Source of the DNA: Macrophomina tecta
Lineage: Eukaryota > Ascomycota > Dothideomycetes > Botryosphaeriales > Botryosphaeriaceae
NCBI GenBank assembly: GCA_024180945.1
Contig: JAKSGN010000016.1
Location: 620,001 to 684,000 of the forward strand
Length of the DNA: 64,000 nt
Direction: 5' to 3'
Shown: piece after piece, positions 22,526-33,830 of the stretch
Layout: each line of letters begins with the position of its first letter
Position numbering within the stretch: position 1 is the stretch's first letter
The notes under the pieces: generated by a model
What the model was told of the DNA's origin: nothing
Databases searched by the model: none
What the model saw: the letters and a program-made list of their open reading frames with translations, nothing else
Translations under genes and position numbers: made by a program

Positions 22526-23772
22526 GATAGGCTCCTAAGACAAAAGCTGCTTTAACTAGCGCATTGCTGCAGCCGTAAACCGTATATCAGCAGTGGCCCG
22601 CCGGTTGCCGAGCTTGCACGGAGACCGATCGCTCGCGGAAAGCCTGAGGTAATGTAGCTTTGTAAAGCAGAATGAGGAGCTCATCAGATGCACCGCCCCT
22701 CTGACTGCAACATCATCTCAATCTGTCATGAGTGCATCGCCCAGTGATTGGACATCAGCAGCGAGCTTCAGCGGTTGCATACCCTTCCATTACCGTTGGG
22801 AGTTGAACCATGACGGATGCTACAGCCCCACCGCCCCGATCGATTAACTCTGCGCTGTGGATTACCAGCAAGGACCTAACTGGGCCAATCTGGAACCGTG
22901 CAAGTACTCCATCAAGGGTCCCTCACGAACTCCGAGGCCGCCCACACCGTCGTTTTCCGGGTTTCTTATTGGTTCGTCTATGCCCAAAACCGCAGTAGGG
23001 CACTGATTTTTACAGAGTGAGCGGCCACGTATCTCATAAGAGATCCTCGTACAGGAGGGTTCTGCAGCGTCGTGTTGTTCTTAAGGTGGAGCGATGCTGT
23101 TCTGGCCTATCATGGCACTGGAATACAGCCATAATCCCCTGTTCTCACAACCCGTAATCTGGGCACTAGCGGTCAGCGCTACACAGCTCACTTGTCACCT
23201 CATTAACCGATCCGGTAGCTTGTGCCTCCGCGCCTGGGTTTCACTCAGTAGGGCGACAAAATTCTCGGCCTCGGCGCTTGCACAGACCGTTTTCCTTCTG
23301 CTCATCGAATCGGACGCTGACGAAGGTTGCGGCCTGTCTCGGTGAGAACGCCCATTTACATAGTCAGCGGCCGTTCAAGAGCCCGCGGCGGGGTAGAGAG
23401 TCAATTGCTGCCGCAAGAGAGAAGCCAGTTGGTGCGGGGCGCGCTCAGTTGCGAGGGAAAAGTCAGTTGATGCGGGGTGCGTTGAGTGGCGAACGAATGG
23501 TCAGCAACTGACGCGCACAGCGCCTGGGCAAGAAGCGATTACAGTAGCGACCTCAAAACTCATTGGCAGAGCGCTAAGATCGGGTACCGGGCCGGTCGCG
23601 GGCGGGCCGAACGGAAACCGAAGAGGGGACCAGAGAAGTGCTGCGTGTATTTAAGTGTTGTTGTAGGCAGCGGCGCGGCGTTCTACAGCAACCAAGCGAG
23701 CAAGCAAGCAGGCAGGCAGGCGAGTTGGAAGACGACCAAGAAGGCAAGCAAGCTTTGACGCGGAGACTACTG
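22526..23772. other. Intergenic region and promoter of the second regulator module
   Basis: No gene is supported. A TATTTAA-type word lies near 23649, about 120 bp before the small gene at 23773. The last part also holds CAAG/CAGG short repeats near 23690-23720. Confidence 0.4.
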
Positions 23773-24273
23773 ATGGCAGGCAACCAGTGCGGGTGCGCGC
23801 TACTAGCGTTACGGGCGCTCGCCCGGCTCGAGCAGCTCGACGGCGCAGCGGTGCCCCTGGACACATCCCTAGAGCTTGCTGAGAGGGCCGAAGCGGACTG
23901 CCTGATGGTCCTACACTGCGAGACATGCCGGCAGCGCCGCTTCGCCCTGATCAGCGTGACGGCGCTCAGTGCGTCCGTTATCGATTGGCTGCAGCGCTCG
24001 TGGCAGCTTGACGGCACCGCCCCGGAGCATCCGCCAGCCCTCATCTCGCTCGGCGATTACCATTTGGAGGCTGCCGACGCCGAGACCCTGAGTCGCGAGC
24101 TCATGGCCCTGCGACTCTCGCACCTGTCCAAAGTCATGGGCGCGCTTAAGGCTGCCATCACCACCCTGGGCAGTGGGAGAGCGGGCACTTGCCTGGACGT
24201 CGTCCACGCAAAGCTCCAGCAGCTGCGCGATTGCACCCAGCGAGTCAAGGCCCGTCTCGCCGCGTCGGAATGA
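23773..24273 (+). CDS. Small AflR C-terminal-domain protein (copy 2)
   Basis: A 166-residue single-exon protein, paralogous to the one at 13068. Shared features are an N-terminal C-x-C (CGC), LDTSLELAER, C..CRQRRFAL, LEAADAE...ELMALRLSHL, a CLD segment and the end VKARLA. It has no zinc cluster. It lies 98 bp upstream of a second AflR-like factor on the same strand, repeating the arrangement 10 kb to the left. The ATG at 23773 was chosen over one at 23638, because the extra 45 residues are basic low-complexity sequence with no counterpart in copy 1. The function is unknown; modulation of the neighbouring factor by domain pairing is inference. Confidence 0.75.
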   Translation: MAGNQCGCALLALRALARLEQLDGAAVPLDTSLELAERAEADCLMVLHCETCRQRRFALISVTALSASVIDWLQRSWQLDGTAPEHPPALISLGDYHLEAADAETLSRELMALRLSHLSKVMGALKAAITTLGSGRAGTCLDVVHAKLQQLRDCTQRVKARLAASE

Positions 24274-24371
24274 GCAGCCTTCCGCCCCTTCCGCCCCCAT
24301 CTCTTTAATACGACCCTCGCCGCCCTCGATCAAGCAACTAAGCGCTGGAATCACGCAATACGCACCCCATC

Positions 24372-24645
24372 ATGAACACACCCGGCACTCAAAACCCAGC
24401 CGGGCCCCCGACCAGAGCCTCCAAGATCCGTCTTTCCTGCGACAGCTGCCAGCGCTCCAAGATCCGCTGCGGCCAGGAGCGCCCTGTCTGCCGGCGGTGC
24501 CTCAAGTACGGCATCGAATGCGTCTACAGCCCTTCCCGCCGTGCCGGACGCCCACGCAACCGCAAGACAACTACACAGGCAGGCCAGCCAGCAGTCCGCC
24601 AGCATGAGCAACCGCAGCAACAGCCGTCGTCGCCGCAGCAGCAGC

Positions 24646-24707
<62 letters not shown>

Positions 24708-25736
24708 CCGCCATCACCTCCACAAACGCTCTCCACTCCGGCGAACACGTCACTCCCCCCAGAGCAATGTATTCCGCCGCGATCTGCCCCCTGCGAAGAC
24801 ACCATCATTGTGGCCACAACGCAGCCCTGTGCCGTGACCCCAGCCCCCACCACCGCCACCTCTCTGCCTGGTTTAGCCCAGTTTCTTGCGGAATCACCAG
24901 TTCCAAGCGGTTCGGCGGCTCTGGCTGACTCCGTCGGCAGCCGCGATGAGACGTTTCCGGACCTGACCCCTGTTGATGCCACGGACGATTTCTATGCCAT
25001 GTTCCCGGGGCTCAATGGCCACCAAATGCCCGACGCACACCAGGACCAGGGGGTCGACTTCGATTTCCTCCTTGGCCCGCAAGACGACATCGACTTTGCC
25101 TCGAAGACATCGTACTACTACCTTTCCGCCTCTAACCCCGGGTCCGATGCTGGCTCGACGACCTCTCAGCCCGGGAGCAATGGCCTCTGGCCTGCCGCCG
25201 CAAAATGCAACTGCTCTGCAGCCCTTCTCGACCTGCTCGCCCAGCCGCCAATCGCAGGCAGCCAATGCGGCGAGCTAACGTCCATCGCCGGTGCCGTATC
25301 TCAGTCCGGGCCGCTGCTCGACCAATGCTACTGCGTGCTTTGCTGCCCGCAGTGCGCATCTCATTTCTCATCCGTCCTCATGGTATGCGAGGCCATGGAC
25401 CGTGCTTCCATCGCGCTCGATATGGGGCCGCTGTGGGACGAGCAGAACCTGGACTGCCGGTCTGCGCGCACAACCACCAGCATCGACCTCGCCCGCGACG
25501 AGTCACCCCTCCGCTGCGGCAACTACACCGTCCGCAGCGGCGACCGCCGCATCGTGCTGCGAGTGCTCATCATGAAGCGCTTGACGAAGCTGCAGCATAT
25601 CATGGCCAAGCTACGGACTGCCATAGACTCCCGGCCGGCATCTGATCCGGTGTTGCACAAAGCGTTTGCCGGGCTCGTCTCCGAGTTTATCGCCAAGCTC
25701 ACTTCCAATATAAATTTAGTCAAAGTCTTAATATAA
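24372..25736 (+). CDS. AflR-like Zn2Cys6 transcription factor (copy 2)
   Basis: A 454-residue nuclear regulator. The zinc cluster is C23, C26, C33, C40, C43 and C50, followed by YSPSRRAGRPR, almost the same linker as copy 1. A glutamine run of about 25 follows, encoded by CAA codons (about 24635-24708), where copy 1 uses CAG. The middle is Ser/Thr/Pro- and Asp-rich. The C-terminal AflR-type domain starts CNCSAALLDLL near 25205 and includes VLCCPQCASHF and a C-terminal helix pair. Single exon; the start is the first ATG before the cluster. Sequence after the stop is AT-rich. Confidence 0.88.
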
Positions 25737-25799
25737 ATAGTTAACACGAGTTCCTTTTGTCATACTGCTTCATTTCCTGCAGACCAATTCGTGCTGTTT

Positions 25800-26309
25800 T
25801 GCTCAGCGTGTCCAACCACCCGCCCGCCCCCGCCCGGCCCTACGGGCGGGCGGGCGGTCGAGCAACCAGCGTTCGGCGGGCGGGTGGATTACGTAACAAG
25901 AGACCCGGCGGGCGGGTGGGCGGGCGGGTAAATCAGTTATACCAAATCGGGTAGTCCATGATAGAGCTCTATAGTGTTGAAATAGTTATCAAATTCGTCA
26001 CCTATCGTACAACGCTGCCTCCCGCACCTCACACACCTTCTTTAAAGAGCCCTGCTCGTAGCCAGTGCTTCTGGCATTCCTCCGCTTCAAGCATATCGTT
26101 ACCCATGCGGTTGCGGTCGTCTGTAAGGATCTTTTTGGTCTGGCTGAAGACTCGTTCGCACTCTGAGCTCATGGCGGGTATACTAAGGAGATTCATGGCC
26201 ATTCTTTGTAGGATAGGCCACTTCCCTCCCTTCGTAAGCCATCAGTTGAGCGGGTCCTTGAGCTTGCTGTTGGTTATACCAATCTCCATATAAGAATCAA
26301 GCTCACTAA
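25800..26309 (-). mobile_element. hAT-2 remnant: transposase 3' end and GC-rich subterminal repeats
   Basis: On the minus strand 26290 to 26029 reads the hAT dimerisation domain: WPILQRMAMNLLSIPAMSS, a CERVFS motif and ECQKHW, ending in TGA at 26029. The following 25800-25935 is packed with GGGCGGGCGGG and its inverse, probably subterminal transposase sites. The element stops at 26309, where the intact hAT-1 begins. The rest of the gene is not found on the other side of hAT-1. Confidence 0.7.
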
Positions 26310-29300
26310 CAGGGTGGTAAGCGTCCCGTTTTCTGCCGTCATGGGCCGTCTGACGAGACGAGACGACACGGCCAGGGGCCATGACGAGACGTGACGGCAG
26401 AAACCGGCCGGTGACGAGTCGATGACGATATGACGGAAAGCTTAGTAAGCATGGTATTGAGTTGGGAGGCCGGGATGAGGGTATCGTTTGCTAGCATCAC
26501 CCATATTAATTATACTGCTTTCTCCGCACCCCATCCACAAGCTCTCTTCGCCAGCTCACCAGCTACGAGTCCAAAGCGTTTCACGATAGATGACGTCATT
26601 CTGTGGTGTTAAGTCTCATTGCTACACGATCTTATTTACCAGCCACGCCTTCTGGCACATCTCTGCCTCTATCGTATCGTCGCTGAGCCTTGTTCGCTCA
26701 TACGATATCTTCCGCCTCCCATATGAGAAGAGACGCTCAGGTTCTGCGCTCATGGCGGGTATGGTGAAGACGTCAAAGGCCATGCGCTGTAGCACAGGCC
26801 ATTGCGAGCCCTCTGCGTGCCACCATTCGATGGGATTAGCCACCGTATAGGTGGTTGGGCCGGCCTCCCAGTAGCTGTTTAGCTGCGAGGACTCGATTTT
26901 ACGTCTTTTTCCTCGCCGCCTAGCAAAATTAGTGGGCCGACCGAACGCTTCAAAAGCCTTGAAGACGTCATCCTCTGGTGGTGAGGAGTCTTCCTCCGCC
27001 GCGGCCTCCTCCGCTGCGGCCTCCTCCTCTGCTTGCGCAAGCCATACCCGCTCATACCTCTCATACTCCTGCTTAATAGCGCTCCTAGCTTTCGCAATCC
27101 AGCTCTTGTACTCCTGCCAATGCTCTTCAAAGTACTCAAAGCGGTAATTGGAGTGGAGGAAGATGGCAAGGCGGTAAATGGGACTCTCATCGATCAGTAA
27201 GTAATAATCGGTTAGCTTGAGCCAGCCGGCATCCACCCTCGTGGAGTACTCCTTCAAGACCTCACTAGGAAGCTCGTTGGCGTTCATTTGAGCCTCCATG
27301 CGATCGGCCTCCGCTTTGAGGTGTTTATACATGAAACCCATGGATTTGAGCGTCTCCCATACGGCTCCATGCGTGCCTTGGGTCGCCTTACCCTCCATGT
27401 ATTGTGTGAGGCCTTTGAAGGGTCGCAGCAGCTGAAAGAGGCGCTCCAGATACGCCCAGTTGTCGGGTGAGAGGCGGTCAGATCGTATGTCATATGAGGA
27501 AGGTGGTGGTTGGTAGCGATCGAGGAAGCGATCGATCGCGTCGCGCAGTTGAAGCGCTATTTAATCGATTAGCGATCCGCAGCACCAAGGAGCAGGAGAA
27601 CTTTACTACGATTTATATATATCTCCAGTAGAAGCATCCTGGCTATCACTTGGCAATTAAACCACCAAACTTACCTCTCTTGATCATGTAGTAGGCGGAG
27701 CTCCAGCGTACGCCTTGGTCGATGAGCAGCACGTAGAAGGCCTCATCACCACCATGCGGGTCCGGGTCATCGTCAGTAAGTCGCTCATAAGGCATCTGGC
27801 ACCTCTCAAACTCCTCTCGCCTCCCATTGCTTCTATTGATGAATACGCAGATGTTATGAAGCTTGCCAAGAGGCCCTGCTTTGCTCCAAACCTTGAACGC
27901 AGCGTCGCTATCGTCCTCCAAGCCAAGAAGGTCTCTTTCAAAGGCAGTGACACCTTTGCCAAGGAGGATCGCCTTTACAACGATATTAATAATGTGACCA
28001 ATGCAACGGATGCGGCAGGCAGGATATTCAACACCAGGAACATCTCGTGCAAGCTCTTTGAGCATCGTATCGTTGTTGGAAGCGTTGTCGAGCACGAAGC
28101 AGCCGATATCCGTGATCTTATACTCCTCGATCGCTTTGCGCACGATTAGAGCCATATTCTCGCCAGAATGAGTGCCGATTATTCGCTTGAACCCGAGGAG
28201 CAGAGTCCGCGGCGTGCCATCTAGGCCTAAAAAGTGAGAATTTACTGCCAAATATGCCCTCTTATTGCCCTCATCGCACGTCCAAGCATCGATGCTAAAA
28301 TGCACCTTACTCTTGGCAGAGAGAACGATTTTACGGACGGATGCGCGTCGATCTTCGAAGGATCGCTTGATCCAGCTGCTTACACCACCATGGCTTCGTG
28401 GCAGATACCTCTCTGCCATAGGGCCGCCTAGGGTAATAATCTCTCGCAGCTCAGGCGAGGCTGCTTGCCTGAAGGTCAGATCCAGCTTCACAACCGCATT
28501 AATATATGCCTCTTGGAACCCCTTATCGTGAAATGGGGTAACGAGCGCGAAGGAGGACGAGGATTGCTCATTTGCGCGGGCAAAGGCGCGGCCAATGGGT
28601 GAGTCGCATGCTCTAGTCGTTGCTCGTGGCTTCTTTGGATTATAGACGCGATGAACCTGGTCCAAATGAGCCTCGGCAGCATGCGTGCCTGACATTTTAT
28701 ACACCCCATGGTGGTAGTAACCCTTGTAGTGGCAGTACTTGCATACAAACCAACGATTACCGGCATCATCGACGCAGTCACCGCCATGGGCGAAGATCCA
28801 CGATAGCTTATGGCCGCTTGCCTGTGTGCGGTGGCGAATACGCCAGCGGAGACCGCTTATGACCCGCGATGAGCTATCGCGGACCTTTAGCAGGTCGATA
28901 TCGGCTTCGGTAACAGCGTGGGAGGTAGTGGAGGGCGAATGCGACGAGAGGAGGTCTAAGGAGGACGCGCGTGAGTCTTGGGAGTCGTTCATAATGCTTG
29001 CGAGGCGTGGGAGGGTAGGGGTTGATACTGGGCAAAAGTCGTAGCGCGTTGTTTATACAGGGTCCCCTGGGCGCGGGAGAACCTACGCGAAAATTTGCTG
29101 TGGATCTCGCGTACATGGCGTGTTTTAATTGGGAACGCGTCGCGGCCGTGCTCACGAGAAACTCAACACCATGGATAATTACCCGATTAGGCTTAGCTTA
29201 TCGTCACCGACCGGTGACGAGACTCATATGACGAGACGGGACGGCATAGAACGAGACGTGACGTGACGTGACGATTACGTAACCCGGTGACGACTCGTCA

Positions 29301-29332
29301 CCGAGTCGTCAACCGTGACGCTTACCACCCTG
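26310..29332 (-). mobile_element. hAT-1: complete hAT transposon, 3.0 kb
   Basis: Perfect 16-bp inverted repeats CAGGGTGGTAAGCGTC bound it at 26310-26325 and 29317-29332. Both subterminal regions are rich in GACGAG and GTGACG words, likely transposase sites. The transposase reads through with one intron. It has little RIP damage. The 8 bp outside each end differ (CTCACTAA left, ACCTCAGT right), and the flanks belong to different elements. Confidence 0.88.
26622..28992 (-). CDS. hAT-1 transposase, apparently intact
   Basis: The enzyme would excise and reinsert hAT-1 and generate 8-bp duplications. Exon 1 is 28992-27675, the intron 27674-27557 (118 bp, GTAAGT..TAG), exon 2 27556-26622; together 750 residues with no stop. 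Near residues 70-115 a BED-type zinc finger shows CKYC...H....H (FVCKYCHYKGYYHH, then HAAEAHLDQVH). The catalytic core follows, with SIDAWTCDEGN and CIGHIINI segments. The C-terminal dimerisation domain has WPVLQRMAFDVFTIPAMSAE, PERLFS and AEMCQKAW. An acidic Glu/Ala tract lies near 27000. No neighbouring host gene is involved. Activity cannot be judged from sequence alone. Confidence 0.88.
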
Positions 29333-30168
29333 ACCTCAGTCGACTGCGAAGGTCATACACCTACTTCAGGAACCAGGCGAGAGGGCGCCGAAGGTGGGAA
29401 CAGCTAGATATCTAGTTAGAGGCATAGGTAAGGGAAGCGGCCAAAAGATTCCATGATACGATGATGCGCTAGAAGCGAAGGTGCTGGAAGGACTTTCTTA
29501 TAAAGCCGACCAACATCTAGAAAGCGGCCAAGTATCTTACCGATTCAGGAAGCAGCGGACTCGCTCGAATTACACGCCTTAAATACCAGGACGGCTACGC
29601 GGAGCCCTGCGAGGAGATCTCGGAGACACTAATCAGGAACTTCTTCCCGGAGCTCCCTAAAGTCCGAGGGGGTGCACAGGCCGTGGCGGCTCAGAACTAT
29701 AGTAAGCAGCTCGAATACGCACCACTAACAATAGAAGAAGTAAAGGAGGCCGTCTTCCGGGCCAGTCCATTCAAAGCACCGGGAGCAGACGGAATTCCCG
29801 CGGTTATATAGCGCGAGCTTTGGCCAGTAATTAGCAAGCATATCTTTCAGCTTTTCAATGAATCGTTACTACATAGCCGCTTACCTAGCCGCTAGAGCAT
29901 CGCGAGAATTATTCCGCTGCGTAAGACAGAAAAGTCAGCGGAGGTGCCGCAAGAATACAGGCCAATCTCGCTATTATCGACGCTAGGAAAAGCGCTAGAG
30001 TCAGTAGTGGCAGAGAGGATCTCTACTTTAGCGAAGGAGCACTCTCTACTACCTAAGAACCACTTCGGCGGTAGGAAGCAACGATCTATAGTATAGGCAC
30101 TAACCGTCCTCCAGCAACGCATCTATAACGCGTGGCGCGAAGGCAAGGTTCTCTCGCTTCTATCGTTC

Positions 30169-30399
30169 TGTGAGGGCTTGCACCCGGTGCGTTCGCGGGT
30201 ATGCAGTGGCATTGCTACCTACAAGAAGACTAAGCTGGAGAGAAAAGGAATAGATAAAAGACGAGGGCAGTGCGAGTAATATACACCCTGCGCACTGACT
30301 ACTTTCCAGATTTGGCATGTTCTCGAACTTTCTCGCTCCCTCCACTGGCTACCTGCCGCAGGAATCATCCAAGGCATCCTACGGGTCCAACCCGTGACA
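30169..30399. mobile_element. Solo LTR, 231 bp, TSD CGTTC
   Basis: It starts TGTGAGGGCTTGC and ends CCCGTGACA, flanked by CGTTC at 30164-30168 and 30400-30404. Removing it restores the LINE C reading LLSFDVKGAYN. Reading the other strand gives TGTCACGGGTTGG at the start, a Gypsy-like LTR end. Confidence 0.88.
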
Positions 30400-30813
30400 C
30401 GTTCGACGTCAAAGGGGCTTACAACGGCGTTGCCCGAGACGTGCTCCTCCAGCGGCTCCGACAAAGAAAGATCCCGGAAGTACTAGTCAAATAGGTGAAA
30501 GCATTCTGCTCCAACAGAAGCGCCTCTATAGTAGTAAATGGCGAGACGTCTAGGGTCATAGATCTGCCGCAGGCAGGACTTCCGTAGAAATCGCCTCTCT
30601 CGCCGATACTATTTATATTCTTTAACGCCGACTTAGTGCAGTCCGTAACCAACAAGAACAAAGGAGCCATCGCCTTTATCGACGACTATAGCGCCTAGGT
30701 AACCGGATTATCCGCAAGCGAGAACGTGGCAAAGCTTCAAAGAACGGTAGTAGCTCGAGCCGAAGAGTAGGAAGCGACGAGCGACGCGACGTTTAAAGCA
30801 GAGAAGACGATGC

Positions 30814-30943
30814 TGTCAGACTTGAGAATCATGTGACGTTCCGGAGCATCCGCTCACCCGTGTGGGGTATATAGGACCCTCTTCCCCACCCTCTACAGAT
30901 AGCCAGCTGCTGCACAATTCATCACTTTTCTCAAAGTTCGACA
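30814..30943. mobile_element. Solo LTR, 130 bp, TSD GATGC
   Basis: It starts TGTCAGACTTGAG and ends AAGTTCGACA, flanked by GATGC at 30809-30813 and 30944-30948. A GGTATATAGGACC core and a pyrimidine-rich tract lie inside, as in a small LTR promoter. It interrupts LINE C and is less RIP-damaged than its host. Confidence 0.85.
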
Positions 30944-32192
30944 GATGCTTATCTACTTTACGCGGAATAAGCAAAGGCGATCTAGCTAGCCGATAATAGT
31001 TAAGGGAAGAGAGGTGCACCTAAAGGCAAAAGCGAAGATTCTCGGCGTTATCTTCGACCAGGAACTCCGGTTCAAGGCTCATACGAAGAGGATCGCAAAA
31101 AGGGGCGTCCAGATAGCCCTAGCGCTAAAGCGACTACAGGGCCTTCGACCTAGCAGCGTGCGCCAGCTCTTCTCAACCACCGTAGCACTGGCGGTTAACT
31201 ATACGGCTCCAATATAGGCGCCAGCCATCACGGCACCACTAATAAAATCACTAGAGGCAGTGCAGAGAATCGCGGGCAGAGCAATAACCGGAGCTTTTAG
31301 AACGATAGCACTACCCATCCTCAAAGTCAAAGCAGCGATTCTACCTATCAAGATCCGCCTCTATCAGCAACTGCTTCGATTTTAGGTTAGCTACCATACT
31401 CTACCGTAGAAACACCCCTTCTAGAAGCTAAAGCGTGCAATCAACCCGGCTAATAAGAGGTTCGTGTCCCCGCTATAGCGAATAATACTAACGGCTAGAG
31501 AAATCTACGCTAAACGCCTCAAAATAATCCGCCTATTTATAAAAATGCCGTAGGCCGATAGACTAGTAGTTTAGATTAACTCCCTAAAGCCGGCGAAGCT
31601 CCGAGCTAGTACTTTACTAAGGTTAGAGGTAGCTATCTTTACGAATAGCGCGTAAAGAAGTAGTAAGCTCGGAACTAGCGTCTTTTACGTAGATAGTAGG
31701 GGTATAACCATCGTCGCTTACTTATATCCGGTCGGTAAATCTAAGTTAGCAGACAGATTATTCGTAGAGCTCTAGGTAATTTACTAAGTAGTAGAGCTAA
31801 TATAGAGTATATAGTCGTCTGCAATAATAGCTACATATCCTAAAGTAGCTAAGGTAAAGCACGCTATTTATAGTAATAGTAAGATAACTCTCCGTCTCCT
31901 CCGTAGGCCGTAATAAATACTATATTAGGAAACTATTCGAAACATCCTCCACTTATTAGACTAGATTAGATGTAATAAGGGACCGCCCATTAAGTTTAGA
32001 TAGATACTAGCGTGTAAAGGAATTATAGAGAGCGAGAAGGCATATAGCTTAGTACTATAAGCTATAGAGAATAACTAAGAGCCTTCTTTAGAAAATCTAC
32101 TATGGCCATTAGTACTAGCTCGGTGTAGAGAAATTACTTTAAGACTATAGAGGAGAATATTTAAAGCTTCTAAGGTCGGCGAGTTAACCTAT

Positions 32193-32970
32193 TATAACGG
32201 CGGCCTCTTTTACTAGGCTTTAGAATCGCCTAGCAGGGTTAGGTAGCTAAAGGGTTTACCTTAAAGAATAAGAGAAGGGTAAAGGATTAGAACGGTAGTA
32301 GTAATTACGTAATATATCAGTGCGCGGTGCGCGTTAGGCTTATTACCTCTAATAGGATTGTATTGGAACTTTGAGTTAACTATAAAGGTTAAAGTACTAT
32401 CTAATAAGTGTGTCTATATACTATAGGAAAATTGTAGTAATCTAGATCGATATAGCTAGATTAAAGCAGCTGGATTAATAGTATTAAATCGTTGATCTTA
32501 AATTAGGTTAATCTAGGTGGGCCCTATAGGTCCTACGTAACTCGGGTGCTAAAGCCCATTTCCTAGAATCCGACTTCTATATCGGTTAAGGGAGTATTCT
32601 ACCGCTAGACTATCGTTCCTTAGATCGTATAAGTTATTCGACTTTCTCCCGTCCGTTCCTCTTAGCTCGAAGTTAGTTTCCGGGATTCGTAACTTCTCCC
32701 TTATGGGCATTCTTCCCCTACGGGAGTTTACCTAGTCTATATTCTCGTGGTCTTGCTATACCGCGTGGGTGTCGCTCCCGTGCGGGCTTTTATTACTACT
32801 TTATTTAGGCCCGGACGCGCCGTCTTCTCTTACGGCTAGTTTTCCCGTGCGGGCGTGCTAGTGGTGCAGCTCTACCGCTCTTATAGGTTTTTAGCCCCTG
32901 CAGTGTCTTTTCCCGTGCGGGCCTTCTTCCCGTAGGGTTATAAAGCCCTTGTTCTCTAGGGTTCGTAATA
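32193..32970 (-). repeat. Gypsy 1 3' LTR
   Basis: 778 bp. It contains repeated short hairpin words of type CCC-N4-GGG, especially CCCGTGCGGG, at about 32695-32935. A tRNA-like stretch occurs on the minus strand at about 32550-32630. The left TG has become TA, consistent with RIP. Confidence 0.85.
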
Positions 32971-33075
32971 CTATCCCCCCTCTTAAGAATCTTCGGCCCG
33001 AAGATTTATTCGTTTATCTATATCTTAGGCTTTCTTCGTTTTCTTATTTTCTTTTTTTACTATAAGCCTCCCACC

Positions 33076-33830
33076 ATGCCTCCGAAATAAAAGCACGATT
33101 TATAAAAGACTAAGCGTAAGTCTCTAGGTGCGAAGATCGATTTACTAGGTATCGCGATATCTATTTCTTATTCGTAGTGTTTGCTTCTAAATGCCCAGCG
33201 AAAGGCTAAGAAGCCTAAGATAGTATACCGGGTAGCCTTAGGTTTTTCCTATTATAGCGAATGTTGCCGTGCCGGGCGTACTAGTTATAATACTAGCGGC
33301 CTTAAGAACTTTAATTATTAGTTTTTCTTTAGTAGTTTCGCTAGTCTACTAATTCTTTCTCTAGTTAAGCATCTTCGTCGTGCCTTAGATAAGGCGCGCT
33401 CGGAACGTGCTACTTTCGAGAATTAGCTTTAAAAGGCAGCCTCTGGTCTTTCTTATACTAAAAAATAGTAGGAGTTACTTAAGCGTCGTGCTGCCCTAAT
33501 ATTATAGCGTAAGTCGGACGCGATCGATGTGCTTAGAAAATTAGAAGCGTTAGAGGCTAGGAATACCTCTAACCCTAAAAATACTAAGGAGGAGCGATCG
33601 TCGAAGCGTTTACGTAGCGATGCCTTAGCTAATATTATTATAGAGTCGTCCTAGTCTATTAGGTCTCCTAGCGTTGGTTCGGGTTCTGCGCCTTCCGAGG
33701 GTTTTGGTCTAGTTAATTAGGCGCGGTTATCTCTGTTTCCCGACTTTAATTTTAGATCCTTCGTATACGACGAGTTAGCGGTATTAGTCGATCTGGGTTT
33801 CAGCGATAGAACTCATTAATAAGTTCTTAA
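33076..33830 (+). pseudogene. Antisense accessory ORF of Gypsy 1
   Basis: Reading opposite to pol, it starts ATG CCT CCG AAA at 33076 and continues in one frame to about 33830, interrupted only by TAA/TAG at sites that suit former Gln or Trp codons. Visible parts are a basic N-terminus, a CCRAGRTSYN segment, a charged helical stretch (LRRALDKARSERATF) likely to be a coiled coil, a Lys/Arg-rich nuclear-type stretch and a Ser/Pro-rich part. It overlaps nothing of pol, whose chromodomain ends near 33800. I do not recognise the family. A similar reverse ORF occurs in Gypsy 2. Confidence 0.5.

Noticed and set aside
24351..24982. Minus-strand frames with poly-Leu, poly-Val and poly-Cys
   Set aside because: They are the reverse readings of the CAA tract of regulator 2.
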